DNA from: CAZXCK01 sp964639225
GTDB taxonomy: Bacteria > Chloroflexota > Anaerolineae > Aggregatilineales > Phototrophicaceae
Reading direction: 5' to 3'
Assembly: GCA_964639225.1 (NCBI GenBank)
Contig: CAZXCK010000026.1
Location: 1-36,274 of the forward strand
DNA: 36,274 nucleotides
In this document: positions 6,701 to 15,145 of the stretch, one piece after another
How the letters are laid out: every line of letters begins with the position of its first letter
How positions within the stretch are numbered: position 1 is the first letter of the stretch
The notes under the pieces: model-generated
Seen by the model: the letters and a program-made list of their open reading frames with translations, nothing else
Told to the model about the DNA's origin: nothing
Database searches by the model: none
Translations under genes and position numbers: made by a program

Positions 6701-7711
6701 ATGGCTACACTCCTTTACGATCACGACGCTGACCTGTCTCTGCTTCAAGGCAAGACCATCGCTGTCATTGGATACGGCAGCCAGGGACACGCGCACGCGC
6801 TCAACGCCAAGGACAGCGGCATGGACGTGATCGTCGGGCTGCACGAAGGCAGCAAGAGCCGCGCTAAAGCCGAAGCCGACGGCCTGAAAGTGATGAGCGT
6901 CGCGGATGCCGTCAAGGCTGCCGATGTAGTAATGGTACTCATCCCTGACACCACGCAGCCCAGCGTTTACCAGGAGTCCATTGGACCCAATCTGAAACCG
7001 GGCAGCATGTTGATGTTCGCCCACGGGTTCAACGTGCATTACAACACCATTGAACCCCCGAAAAGCGTCGATGTGGCGATGGTCGCACCCAAAGCGCCCG
7101 GCCATCGGGTGCGCGAGGTCTTCAAAGAGGGCGCGGGCGTACCCGGTCTGCTGGCGGTTCATCAGGATGCCAGCGGTCAGGCGAAGCCATTGGCGCTGGC
7201 TTATGCACGCGCAATCGGTTGTACTCGTGCGGGCGTCATCGAGACGACTTTCAAGGAAGAAACAGAAACGGACCTTTTCGGTGAGCAGGTTGTGTTGTGC
7301 GGCGGCGTAACCGCATTGATCCGCGCTGCATTTGAGACACTGGTCAAGGCTGGCTACCAACCCGAAGTTGCCTATTTCGAGTGCCTGCATGAACTGAAGC
7401 TGATCGTTGATCTGCTGTATCAGGGTGGCATGAGCTACATGTGGTACAGCGTCAGCGACACCGCTGAATATGGTGGCTATGTTGTGGGCGATGAATTTGA
7501 GAACAGCGTCAAGGAAGATATGGCTGGTGTGCTGGAGCGTATTCAAAACGGCACGTTTGCCCGTCAGTGGATTGCCGAAAATGAGGTGGGCCGCCCGGAA
7601 TTCCGGCCCCGGCGCCAGCGCGAACATGACCTGCTGCTGGAGAAGGTCGGCGCGGAACTGCGTCATATGATGCCTTTCCTGGACGACAAGCAAATCAAAC
7701 AAGAGGGGTAA
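6701..7711 (+). CDS. ilvC: Ketol-acid reductoisomerase, class I
   Basis: This enzyme isomerises and reduces acetolactate or acetohydroxybutyrate to the dihydroxy acids, with Mg2+ and NAD(P)H. It has 336 residues, normal for class I. The nucleotide-binding loop GYGSQG is at residues 24-29. The cofactor-specificity loop around GLHEGSKS (46-53) is of the NADPH type by length and Ser content. Catalytic acids lie in TDLFGEQ and ECLHELKLI. ATG 6701 is preferred because GAGAGGTG (6684-6691) precedes it and the family starts here; the frame extends to a GTG at 6662. Confidence 0.95.
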   Translation: MATLLYDHDADLSLLQGKTIAVIGYGSQGHAHALNAKDSGMDVIVGLHEGSKSRAKAEADGLKVMSVADAVKAADVVMVLIPDTTQPSVYQESIGPNLKPGSMLMFAHGFNVHYNTIEPPKSVDVAMVAPKAPGHRVREVFKEGAGVPGLLAVHQDASGQAKPLALAYARAIGCTRAGVIETTFKEETETDLFGEQVVLCGGVTALIRAAFETLVKAGYQPEVAYFECLHELKLIVDLLYQGGMSYMWYSVSDTAEYGGYVVGDEFENSVKEDMAGVLERIQNGTFARQWIAENEVGRPEFRPRRQREHDLLLEKVGAELRHMMPFLDDKQIKQEG

Positions 7712-7717
7712 CAGCCT

Positions 7718-7765
7718 GTGGATGATGATGGCGTAGTAGGGAAGGGGGTGATGTCCTGTGTCTGA
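7718..7765 (+). CDS. Possible 15-aa Val-containing mini-ORF before leuA
   Basis: A GTG at 7718 follows the SD-like GAGGGG (7703-7708), at the ilvC stop, by 9 nt. It opens a 16-codon ORF ending TGA at 7763-7765. Counting the start, five codons are Val (GTG, GTA, GTA, GTG, GTC). The 5' arm of the helix that hides the leuA ribosome-binding site lies wholly inside it. A second mini-ORF (7768-7830, product beginning MALVTLVT) follows immediately. Translation of either is unproven; this is a candidate only. Confidence 0.35.
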   Translation: MDDDGVVGKGVMSCV

Positions 7766-7860
7766 CGATGGCCTTAGTGACCTTAGTTACATGCCAAGTT
7801 CACCGAATCAGTCAAAGGCAGCATTCGTAAATGATGTGTATATGAAAGGACCATCACCCC
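7745..7860 (+). promoter_or_regulatory. Helix sequestering the leuA ribosome-binding site
   Basis: GGGGTGATG (7745-7753) pairs perfectly with CATCACCCC (7852-7860), the bases just before the leuA ATG. After a one-base bulge (C7851), TCCT (7754-7757) pairs with AGGA (7847-7850), which is the leuA SD. The 13 pairs would block leuA initiation unless the 5' arm is opened, for example by a ribosome on the 7718-7765 ORF. There is no T-run, so it is not a terminator. Confidence 0.6.
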
Positions 7861-9492
7861 ATGTCAACTGTAGATCAACCACAAGGCGAAGATGTTGTCG
7901 TTATCTTTGATACCACACTGCGAGATGGCGAGCAGAGTCCAGGCGCATCCCTCACCAGTGCCGAAAAACTGGAAATCGCGCGGCAGCTTGCTCGTCTGGG
8001 CGTAGACATCATCGAGGCGGGCTTCCCGGCTGCCTCGCCAGATGACCTGGCAGCGGTCCAGCGGATTGCACGCGAAGTTGGCAAGCCAGACGGTCCTGTG
8101 ATCTGTGGATTGGCACGCGCCGTCGAGAAAGACATCCTGACGTGCTGGGAAGGTGTAAAGGATGCGGCTAAACCGCGCATCCACACCTTCCTGGGCACGT
8201 CTGATATTCACCTGAAGTACCAGACCGGCATCACACGCGAACAGGCGCTGGATGTTATCCGCAGATCAGTGACACTGGCACGGAGCCTGTGCGATGATGT
8301 CGAGTTCAGTCCGATGGATGCCGGTCGTACCGACCCGGAATTTTTGATAGAGGTATGCGCCGCCGCCGTCGAGTGCGGCGCGACGACGCTCAATATTCCC
8401 GACACGGTCGGCTACGTAACCCCCGAAGAGTGGCACGAGACGATGGCGACACTGATCGCCGAGACACCCGGCGCAGGTCCGGGTAGTGGCGTGGTGTGGT
8501 CAGTTCATTGTCACAATGACCTGGGATTGGCAACTGCCAACACACTGGCTGGTATTACCGCTGGGGCGCGCCAGGTAGAGGTGACAATCAACGGCATCGG
8601 CGAACGAGCAGGCAATACCAGCCTGGAAGAAGTCGTGATGGCGCTGCACACCAGGCCACAGTTCTACAACCTGCGCACCAATATCAACACCCGCGAGATT
8701 ATGAAAACCAGCCGTATGGTGAGTAACTATACCGGTATGTATGTGCAGCCCAACAAAGCCATCGTCGGCACCAACGCATTTGCTCATGAGGCGGGCATTC
8801 ATCAGGACGGTGTACTCAAGCATCACAGCACTTATGAGATCATGACCCCCGACACAGTGGGTCTGGCACAGAATCGGCTGGTTCTGGGCAAACACAGCGG
8901 TCGCCATGCATTGAAGGTTCGGATGGCGGAGCTGGGTTACGATGTGGAAGGCGATGCGCTCAATCAGGTATTTGCGCGTTTCAAAGACCTGGCCGACACC
9001 AAGAAGAACGTCACCGATGCCGACCTCGAAGCTTTGATCGCGGACGAATTCCACAAGCCGGTCGAAATCTACAGCCTGGAGGACATCCAGGTGATGTGTG
9101 GCACAATGGGACTGCCTACAGCAACGGTGAAGCTGCGGCGTGGCGAGCAGACGATTGTCCATGCGGCTGTGGGTACCGGCCCCGTAGACGCTTCGTACAA
9201 GGCGATTGACGGCGTGACCCAGACTACAGAAGTTACTCTGGTTGAATACAGCGTACACAGCGTCACCGAAGGCATCGACGCTCTCGGTGAAGTGACAGTG
9301 CGCATTCAGTCGCAGGGACGGTCATTTGGTGGCTATGGCGCGGATGGTGATATCGTCGTCGCCAGTGTAAAAGCGTACCTGGCCGCCATCAACCGCATGC
9401 TGGCGATCATGGGGTATGAAGATATCCAGCCTGAAGGTGAATCAGCCACGCTGGGAACTGTCGTCAAACACAATGAGCAGGTAATCGAGTAA
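7861..9492 (+). CDS. leuA: 2-Isopropylmalate synthase
   Basis: This enzyme condenses 2-oxoisovalerate with acetyl-CoA, the first committed step of leucine synthesis. The 543 residues hold an HMGL-like TIM barrel and a C-terminal LeuA regulatory domain. The barrel shows FDTTLRDGEQSPG near residue 16 and the metal-binding HCHNDLGLA near 216. The C-terminal domain (about 395-510) normally binds leucine for feedback inhibition. The SD AAAGGA (7845-7850) is inside a stable helix. A 149-nt gap separates it from ilvC, the largest gap within the operon after ilvE. Confidence 0.95.
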   Translation: MSTVDQPQGEDVVVIFDTTLRDGEQSPGASLTSAEKLEIARQLARLGVDIIEAGFPAASPDDLAAVQRIAREVGKPDGPVICGLARAVEKDILTCWEGVKDAAKPRIHTFLGTSDIHLKYQTGITREQALDVIRRSVTLARSLCDDVEFSPMDAGRTDPEFLIEVCAAAVECGATTLNIPDTVGYVTPEEWHETMATLIAETPGAGPGSGVVWSVHCHNDLGLATANTLAGITAGARQVEVTINGIGERAGNTSLEEVVMALHTRPQFYNLRTNINTREIMKTSRMVSNYTGMYVQPNKAIVGTNAFAHEAGIHQDGVLKHHSTYEIMTPDTVGLAQNRLVLGKHSGRHALKVRMAELGYDVEGDALNQVFARFKDLADTKKNVTDADLEALIADEFHKPVEIYSLEDIQVMCGTMGLPTATVKLRRGEQTIVHAAVGTGPVDASYKAIDGVTQTTEVTLVEYSVHSVTEGIDALGEVTVRIQSQGRSFGGYGADGDIVVASVKAYLAAINRMLAIMGYEDIQPEGESATLGTVVKHNEQVIE

Positions 9493-9509
9493 CTGTAACG
9501 GAGACAGGC

Positions 9510-10967
9510 ATGACTGAGGTTAATGTAAACAGCAGCCCCCGCACGCTGTTCGAAAAAGTGTGGGATAACCATCTCGTCCAGCCAGAAACGAAAGATACGC
9601 CGGCTGTACTGTATATTGACCTGCATCTCATCCATGAAGTGACCTCACCGCAGGCGTTTACTGTACTGCGAGAACGCGGATTGAAGGTCCGCCGTCCAGA
9701 CAAAACCGTTGCGACAATGGATCACAGCACTCCCACCACGCCGCGCGGTCTGGACGGTACGATCCCGATTCTGGATATGCAGGCATCGCGCCAGCTTGAC
9801 ACTCTGCGTAAAAACTGTGCCGATTTTGGCATACCGCTGTATTCGCTGGGCACGGAGAATCAGGGCATTGTCCATGTGATCGGCCCGGAGCAGGGATTCA
9901 CCCAGCCGGGGATGACGATTGTCTGCGGTGACAGCCATACGAGCACACACGGCGCATTCGGGGCGCTGGCATTCGGTATCGGCACCAGCGAAGTGGGACA
10001 TGTCCTGGCGACACAGTGCCTGCTACAGAGCAAGCCACGCACAATGGCAATCCGCGTAGATGGGCGTTTGGGCAACGGTGTGACGGCCAAAGACATCATC
10101 CTGGCCATTATCGCCAAGATCGGCGTCGGTGGCGGGACTGGCTATGTGGTGGAGTACATGGGCGAAGCGATCCGTGCGCTGTCTATGGAAGGCCGCATGA
10201 CCATCTGCAACATGTCAATCGAGGGTGGCGCGCGCGCAGGTATGGTCGCGCCGGATGACACCACATTTGACTATGTCGCCGGACGGCCTTATGCGCCAAA
10301 AGGCACGGCATGGGATGAAGCCGTGGCCGGCTGGCGTCAGCTTCCCAGCGATGAGGGGGCACACTTCGACGCCGAAGTACATCTGAACGCTGACGAACTG
10401 GTTCCGATGATTACATATGGCACCAATCCCGGTATGGGAATGCCTATCACGGCGCGTGTACCGGACCCGGATCAACTGAGTGATGTCAGCCAGCGAGTCG
10501 CACTCGATAAGGCACTGCGTTACATGGATTTACAGCCCGGGCAGGCGCTGCTGGGACAGCCGGTTAACGTGGTATTTCTCGGAAGCTGCACTAATTCACG
10601 CATCACCGACCTGCGCGAAGCGGCGCAATTCCTGCGCGGACGGCGTGTGGCCGATGGTGTGCGTATGATGGTGGTGCCAGGTTCACAGCAGGTCAAGGCA
10701 CAGGCCGAAGCAGAAGGTCTGGATACGATCTTCAAACAGGCCGGTGCGGAGTGGCGGGAAGCTGGCTGTTCGATGTGTATCGCCATGAACGGCGACCAGC
10801 TCCAGCCGGGCGAGTATGCAATCAGCACCAGCAATCGCAACTTTGAGGGACGTCAGGGCAAAGGCGGGCGCACATTTCTCGCTAGCCCATTGACAGCAAC
10901 CGCTACTGCGGTGAGTGGTGTCATCACTGACCCACGTGAACTGATGGAAAGAGAGGTATCCCTGTGA
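9510..10967 (+). CDS. leuC: 3-Isopropylmalate dehydratase, large subunit
   Basis: This aconitase-type subunit carries the 4Fe-4S cluster and isomerises 2- to 3-isopropylmalate. Together with LeuD it should also convert citramalate in the CimA route to isoleucine. It has 485 residues. Cluster cysteines are C360 (GSCTNS) and C420/C423 (AGCSMC). The substrate motif DHSTPTTPRG lies near residue 72. It overlaps leuD by 4 nt (GTGA), so the two subunits are translationally coupled. Confidence 0.95.
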   Translation: MTEVNVNSSPRTLFEKVWDNHLVQPETKDTPAVLYIDLHLIHEVTSPQAFTVLRERGLKVRRPDKTVATMDHSTPTTPRGLDGTIPILDMQASRQLDTLRKNCADFGIPLYSLGTENQGIVHVIGPEQGFTQPGMTIVCGDSHTSTHGAFGALAFGIGTSEVGHVLATQCLLQSKPRTMAIRVDGRLGNGVTAKDIILAIIAKIGVGGGTGYVVEYMGEAIRALSMEGRMTICNMSIEGGARAGMVAPDDTTFDYVAGRPYAPKGTAWDEAVAGWRQLPSDEGAHFDAEVHLNADELVPMITYGTNPGMGMPITARVPDPDQLSDVSQRVALDKALRYMDLQPGQALLGQPVNVVFLGSCTNSRITDLREAAQFLRGRRVADGVRMMVVPGSQQVKAQAEAEGLDTIFKQAGAEWREAGCSMCIAMNGDQLQPGEYAISTSNRNFEGRQGKGGRTFLASPLTATATAVSGVITDPRELMEREVSL

Positions 10968-11575
10968 TCGAGCCAATCACCGAGTTTACGGGTCGCATGG
11001 TAGCGCTGGCCATCAACGACATCGACACCGATCAGATTATTCCAGCGCGTTACCTCAAAGTGACCGATAAGAACGGCCTGGGAGAAGCCTGTTTCGCTGA
11101 CTGGCGTTATGAAGCAGATGGAACTCCGAAACTGGATTTTCCGCTCAATCAGGAACAGTACGAGGGAGCCAGTGTGCTTATCGGCGGGCACAATTTCGGC
11201 TGCGGCAGTTCACGTGAGCACGCCCCCTGGGCATTAATGGGGGCCGGATTCAAGGCCGTTATCAGCACCTACTTTGCAGACATCTTCCGCAACAACGCGC
11301 TGAAAAATGGACTGCTGCCAGTGGTGGTTGATGCTGAGACACACCAGCAACTGCTCAGCCTGGCACAGGAAGACCCGACGGTATCGGTCACCATCGACCT
11401 GAATTCGCAGTCATTGACGCTGCCTGACGGGCGGGCTGTAGAATTTCCGATTGATGGTTTCTCCAAATACTGCTTGCTGAACGGTGTCGACCAGCTCGGA
11501 TTTCTCATGAACCAGGACGGGGCGATCAGCAGCTATGAATCCGGCCACACGGATCGGGTCAACACAACAGCCTGA
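10964..11575 (+). CDS. leuD: 3-Isopropylmalate dehydratase, small subunit
   Basis: This is the swivel-domain partner of LeuC, 203 residues. The active-site loop GGHNFGCGSSREHAPWAL spans about 74-91. The start is a GTG overlapping the leuC stop. The N-terminal stretch IDTDQIIPARYLK is typical of the bacterial LeuD family. Its last bases supply the SD GAGGGG for cimA. Confidence 0.95.
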   Translation: MIEPITEFTGRMVALAINDIDTDQIIPARYLKVTDKNGLGEACFADWRYEADGTPKLDFPLNQEQYEGASVLIGGHNFGCGSSREHAPWALMGAGFKAVISTYFADIFRNNALKNGLLPVVVDAETHQQLLSLAQEDPTVSVTIDLNSQSLTLPDGRAVEFPIDGFSKYCLLNGVDQLGFLMNQDGAISSYESGHTDRVNTTA

Positions 11576-11585
11576 GGGGGCATTT

Positions 11586-13193
11586 ATGCAAATCGCAATC
11601 TACGATACAACACTGCGCGACGGCACCCAACGCGAAGGCATATCACTGTCGCTGGCCGATAAGCTACGCATTACACGGATGCTTGACCAGATGGGCGTTC
11701 ACTATATCGAGGGGGGCTGGCCGGGGTCGAACCCCCGTGACGCGGCTTACTTCGAGGCCGTAAGCGATATTCCACTGGAACATGCGCAGATCACCGCCTT
11801 TGGTTCTACCTGTCGCAAGAACAGCGATCCAAACGGTGATCCTAACATCAGTGCGTTGGTCGATGCCAACACACCCGTTGTCACGGTGGTTGGTAAAACG
11901 TCCATGCTACATGTGACTGACGTGTTGCAAACAACTGGTCCGGAAAACCTGCGTATGATTCGGGACAGCGTAACTTATCTGAAATCGCTGGGCAAAGAGG
12001 TCATCTATGATGCCGAGCATTTCTTCGATGGGGCCAAGCTGGACGAAGCATACGCCCTGGAAACAATCCAGGCGGCGGTGGATGGTGGCGCGGATTGGGT
12101 GGTTTTGTGTGATACCAACGGTGGCAGCATGCCCTGGGAAATCGAAGCCTATGTCAGCCAGATTCGGCAGGCATTTCCGCATATGCAACTGGGCATTCAC
12201 ACCCACAACGACAGCGAGCTTGCGGTTGCTAATACGTTGAGTGCCGTCCGGGCAGGCGTAACTCAGGTTCAGGGAACCATCAACGGTTACGGCGAACGCT
12301 GTGGTAACGCCAACCTGTGCAGCATCATACCAGACCTGCAACTTAAGATGGGTTATGCGTGCATATCCGACGAGAACCTGCCCCAACTCACACGTCTGGC
12401 GCGCACTGTCGCCGAGATCGCTAACCTCGCGCCAGACGATCATATGGCCTACGTAGGGCGCAGCGCATTTGCGCATAAGGGCGGCATCCATGTCGCTGCC
12501 ATTCGCCGTAACCCGGACAGCTACCAGCACATTGAGCCGACACTGGTAGGTAACGAGATGCGTGTGCTGGTTTCTGACCTGTCAGGACGTGGCAATCTAA
12601 TGAGCAAAGCCGAGGAATTCGGTCTGGATGTTACCAGCGATGAAGCGGTGCGCGTGCTGGATGAGATCAAGCGACTTGAGCATAATGGCTATATGTTCGA
12701 AGGTGCCGAGGCGTCAGTCGCGGTAAGGCTTCAGCGCGCACGTCCCGACTATGTGCCGTTTTTCGAGTTAGTTGATTTCACGGTTCTGGTCGAGGACCGG
12801 CAGGAACGCGGCGCACTGTCCGAGGCAATGGTCAAAATTCTAATCGAGGGGCAGGTCGTTCACACCGCCGCCGAGGGTAACGGTCCAGTCAACGCGCTGG
12901 ACCTGGCGCTGCGCAAAGCGTTGGAGCCGTTCTACCCGCAGATCGAAGACTTCCAGCTTATGGATTACAAAGTCCGCATTCTGGATGGCAGTAACGCCAC
13001 TGGCGCTATGACACGTGTATTGATTGACACCCAGAATGGTCATCGCCTATGGAGTACGGTCGGCGCCGGAACCAACATCATCCACGCCAGTTGGCTGGCT
13101 CTGGTGGACAGCTTTGAGTATGGACTGTGCGTCGCCCCCAATGATGATGCGGTTCGAACTGCGGTCCACACTGAACAGGAGCAGTCTGTATGA
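11586..13193 (+). CDS. cimA: (R)-Citramalate synthase
   Basis: This enzyme condenses pyruvate with acetyl-CoA to citramalate. It opens the threonine-independent route to 2-oxobutyrate and isoleucine, with LeuCD and LeuB performing the following steps. It has 535 residues. The barrel starts YDTTLRDGTQREG at about residue 6, shows the family hallmark EGGWPGSNPRD, and has the metal motif HTHNDSELA. A C-terminal regulatory domain follows. It resembles the long CimA type (TIGR00977-like) rather than LeuA. ATG 11586 is chosen for its GAGGGG SD and family N-terminus; an upstream in-frame ATG at 11535 lies inside leuD. Confidence 0.93.
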   Translation: MQIAIYDTTLRDGTQREGISLSLADKLRITRMLDQMGVHYIEGGWPGSNPRDAAYFEAVSDIPLEHAQITAFGSTCRKNSDPNGDPNISALVDANTPVVTVVGKTSMLHVTDVLQTTGPENLRMIRDSVTYLKSLGKEVIYDAEHFFDGAKLDEAYALETIQAAVDGGADWVVLCDTNGGSMPWEIEAYVSQIRQAFPHMQLGIHTHNDSELAVANTLSAVRAGVTQVQGTINGYGERCGNANLCSIIPDLQLKMGYACISDENLPQLTRLARTVAEIANLAPDDHMAYVGRSAFAHKGGIHVAAIRRNPDSYQHIEPTLVGNEMRVLVSDLSGRGNLMSKAEEFGLDVTSDEAVRVLDEIKRLEHNGYMFEGAEASVAVRLQRARPDYVPFFELVDFTVLVEDRQERGALSEAMVKILIEGQVVHTAAEGNGPVNALDLALRKALEPFYPQIEDFQLMDYKVRILDGSNATGAMTRVLIDTQNGHRLWSTVGAGTNIIHASWLALVDSFEYGLCVAPNDDAVRTAVHTEQEQSV

Positions 13194-14254
13194 GAGCCAA
13201 CATCGTTACACTTCCAGGCGATGGCATCGGCCCGGAAGTGTTGCAAGCCGCGCTTCAAGTGCTGGATGCGATTGCCGCACGCTATGGTCATGAGTTCAGT
13301 TATCATGAGGCTCTGATTGGTGGACACAGCATCGACCAGACGGGAAGCCCGCTACCTGACGAGACTCTGCACGCCTGCGAACAAGCCGATGCGGTACTGT
13401 TGGCGGCTGTTGGCGGTCCCAAATGGGACGATCCCCGTGCGGCTGTACGCCCAGAGCAGGGGCTGCTCAAAATCCGCAAGCACTTTGATTTGTTTGCTAA
13501 CCTGCGTCCGGTGCGCGTTTTTCCCGCACTGGCACAACATGCGCCCCTGCGTGCTGATTTATTACAGAATGTGGATATGCTGTTTGTCCGCGAGTTGACG
13601 GGGGGCATCTATTTCGGCCCTCGCAAGGAGCAGGGCGACAGTGACGACGCTTACGATACCATGATCTATTCCAGCCCGGAGGTCGAGCGTGTTGCTCACG
13701 TAGCATTCAGAGCCGCGCAGGGGCGGCGGGGTAAGCTGACCTCAGTCGATAAAGCGAACGTGCTGGCTTCGATGCGGCTGTGGCGCGGGACCGTCGCTCG
13801 TGTCCATGAGGACTATGGTGACGTCACGCTGGAAAACCTGCTGGTGGACGCCTGTACTATGCATATGCTGACGCGCCCGGCGGACTTCGATGTGATTCTG
13901 GCGGGCAACATGTTTGGCGATATTCTCAGCGATGAAGCATCTGTACTGGCTGGCTCGCTGGGCATGCTGCCCTCGGCATCGCTGGGCAGCGGTAGCTTTG
14001 GCCTGTACGAACCCGTACACGGTTCAGCGCCAGATATTGCTGGTCAGGGTAAAGCAAACCCCACTGGTATGATCCTCAGTGCGGCGATGATGCTGCGTTA
14101 CAGCCTGGGTCTGGATCGTGAAGCGATCACCATCGAAAAGGCTGTGGAGCACGTGCTGGATTCCGGCCTGCGCACAGCCGATCTGGTCGGGCAGGGCGAG
14201 ACGTTTGCCCCAACTGATGTGTTCACCGATGCCATTATCGCAGCTTTACAGTAA
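13190..14254 (+). CDS. leuB: 3-Isopropylmalate dehydrogenase
   Basis: This enzyme oxidatively decarboxylates 3-isopropylmalate to 2-oxoisocaproate with NAD+, and should act likewise on 3-methylmalate from the citramalate route. It has 354 residues. LPGDGIGPEV starts at residue 8, and the metal-binding segment NMFGDILSDEAS lies near residue 240. EPVHGSAPDIAGQGKANP is the C-terminal signature. Its ATG overlaps the cimA stop (ATGA). It is the last gene of the operon; ilvD is not in the cluster. Confidence 0.96.
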   Translation: MRANIVTLPGDGIGPEVLQAALQVLDAIAARYGHEFSYHEALIGGHSIDQTGSPLPDETLHACEQADAVLLAAVGGPKWDDPRAAVRPEQGLLKIRKHFDLFANLRPVRVFPALAQHAPLRADLLQNVDMLFVRELTGGIYFGPRKEQGDSDDAYDTMIYSSPEVERVAHVAFRAAQGRRGKLTSVDKANVLASMRLWRGTVARVHEDYGDVTLENLLVDACTMHMLTRPADFDVILAGNMFGDILSDEASVLAGSLGMLPSASLGSGSFGLYEPVHGSAPDIAGQGKANPTGMILSAAMMLRYSLGLDREAITIEKAVEHVLDSGLRTADLVGQGETFAPTDVFTDAIIAALQ

Positions 14255-14279
14255 GTGCCCCACAACAAGAGACCTTAGC

Positions 14280-14316
14280 GGCTGCTCACCTGTGCCCAAG
14301 CGTGAGCAGCCCTTTT
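14280..14316 (+). terminator. Intrinsic terminator of the BCAA operon
   Basis: GGCTGCTCAC (14280-14289) pairs perfectly with GTGAGCAGCC (14302-14311) over 10 bp with a 12-nt loop, followed directly by CTTTTT. It lies 25 nt after leuB and separates the operon from the two-component genes. Confidence 0.92.
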
Positions 14317-14408
14317 TATAAAGAACGTAAAAGCTTCATGCTTTTCTGCTGGTACTTTCGTGTAAGATAGGTCTGTATGGGAGAATCGACAATACGTACT
14401 GGCTGCAT

Positions 14409-15131
14409 ATGAAAGCTCTAATTGTTGATGACGAGCAGGTAATCCGCGAAGCGCTGGGACGCAAGTTGACGCGCGAAGGGTTTGAGGTCATTCTGTGCGG
14501 GGATGGTCTGGAAGGTCTGCGAGCTTTTCACGCTCAGAATCCCGATTTCGTTGTCCTCGACATTGTGATGCCGGGCGGCATGGATGGCCTGACGGTCTGT
14601 AAACGGATTCGGGAAGTAGCCGACACACCGGTTATTATGCTCTCTGCCCAGGCTATCACTGAAGACGATATTGTTGAGGGGCTGGAAGCCGGCGCCGATG
14701 AATACCTGACAAAGCCCATCCGGCTCAACGAGTTCCTGGCTCGCATCCGGGCTGTTATGCGTCGGGCACAAAACATGACACCTGATGCGCTGGAGCAAGG
14801 CTACGATGACGGACATCTGAGTGTTGATCTGCACCGGCGTCATGTCCATGTGTGTGGGCGCAAAGTTCACCTGACACCCACTGAATTCAAACTGCTGGCA
14901 GTTTTGTTAGAAAATGCGGGCAGGGTAGTGCCGCAACGTGATCTGCTGGAGCAGGTCTGGGGCCAGGAATATGTTGATGATCTTTATTATCCGCGCGTTT
15001 ACGTCAGCCAGTTGCGACGCAAGATAGAACCTGAGCCATCTAACCCCACCTACATACTCACAGAACATCGCGTCGGCTACCGTTTCGAAAAACACACCGT
15101 ATCCCCGGCGGCCCGCACAGGCGAAGCCTGA
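14409..15131 (+). CDS. OmpR/PhoB-family response regulator
   Basis: This 240-residue DNA-binding regulator has an N-terminal receiver (1-120) with acidic pocket D7-D8, phospho-acceptor D51, and K102 in LTKP. A C-terminal winged helix (about 145-232) contains LTPTEFKLL and HRVGYRF. It is presumably phosphorylated by the kinase encoded 14 nt downstream. There is no adjacent SD, and a possible -10 box TAAGAT lies at 14363-14368 with a poor -35. The target genes are unknown; adjacency to leuB is not evidence of amino-acid control, because a terminator intervenes. Confidence 0.92.
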   Translation: MKALIVDDEQVIREALGRKLTREGFEVILCGDGLEGLRAFHAQNPDFVVLDIVMPGGMDGLTVCKRIREVADTPVIMLSAQAITEDDIVEGLEAGADEYLTKPIRLNEFLARIRAVMRRAQNMTPDALEQGYDDGHLSVDLHRRHVHVCGRKVHLTPTEFKLLAVLLENAGRVVPQRDLLEQVWGQEYVDDLYYPRVYVSQLRRKIEPEPSNPTYILTEHRVGYRFEKHTVSPAARTGEA

Positions 15132-15145
15132 GCGCGAAATGCGCC

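Noticed and set aside
7745..7860. Intrinsic terminator between ilvC and leuA
   Set aside because: The helix has an approximately 90-nt loop, no T-run follows, and it abuts the leuA ATG; SD sequestration fits better.
11535..11585. Upstream start of cimA at 11535
   Set aside because: This would overlap leuD by 41 nt without an SD, whereas ATG 11586 has GAGGGG and begins at the conserved barrel strand.
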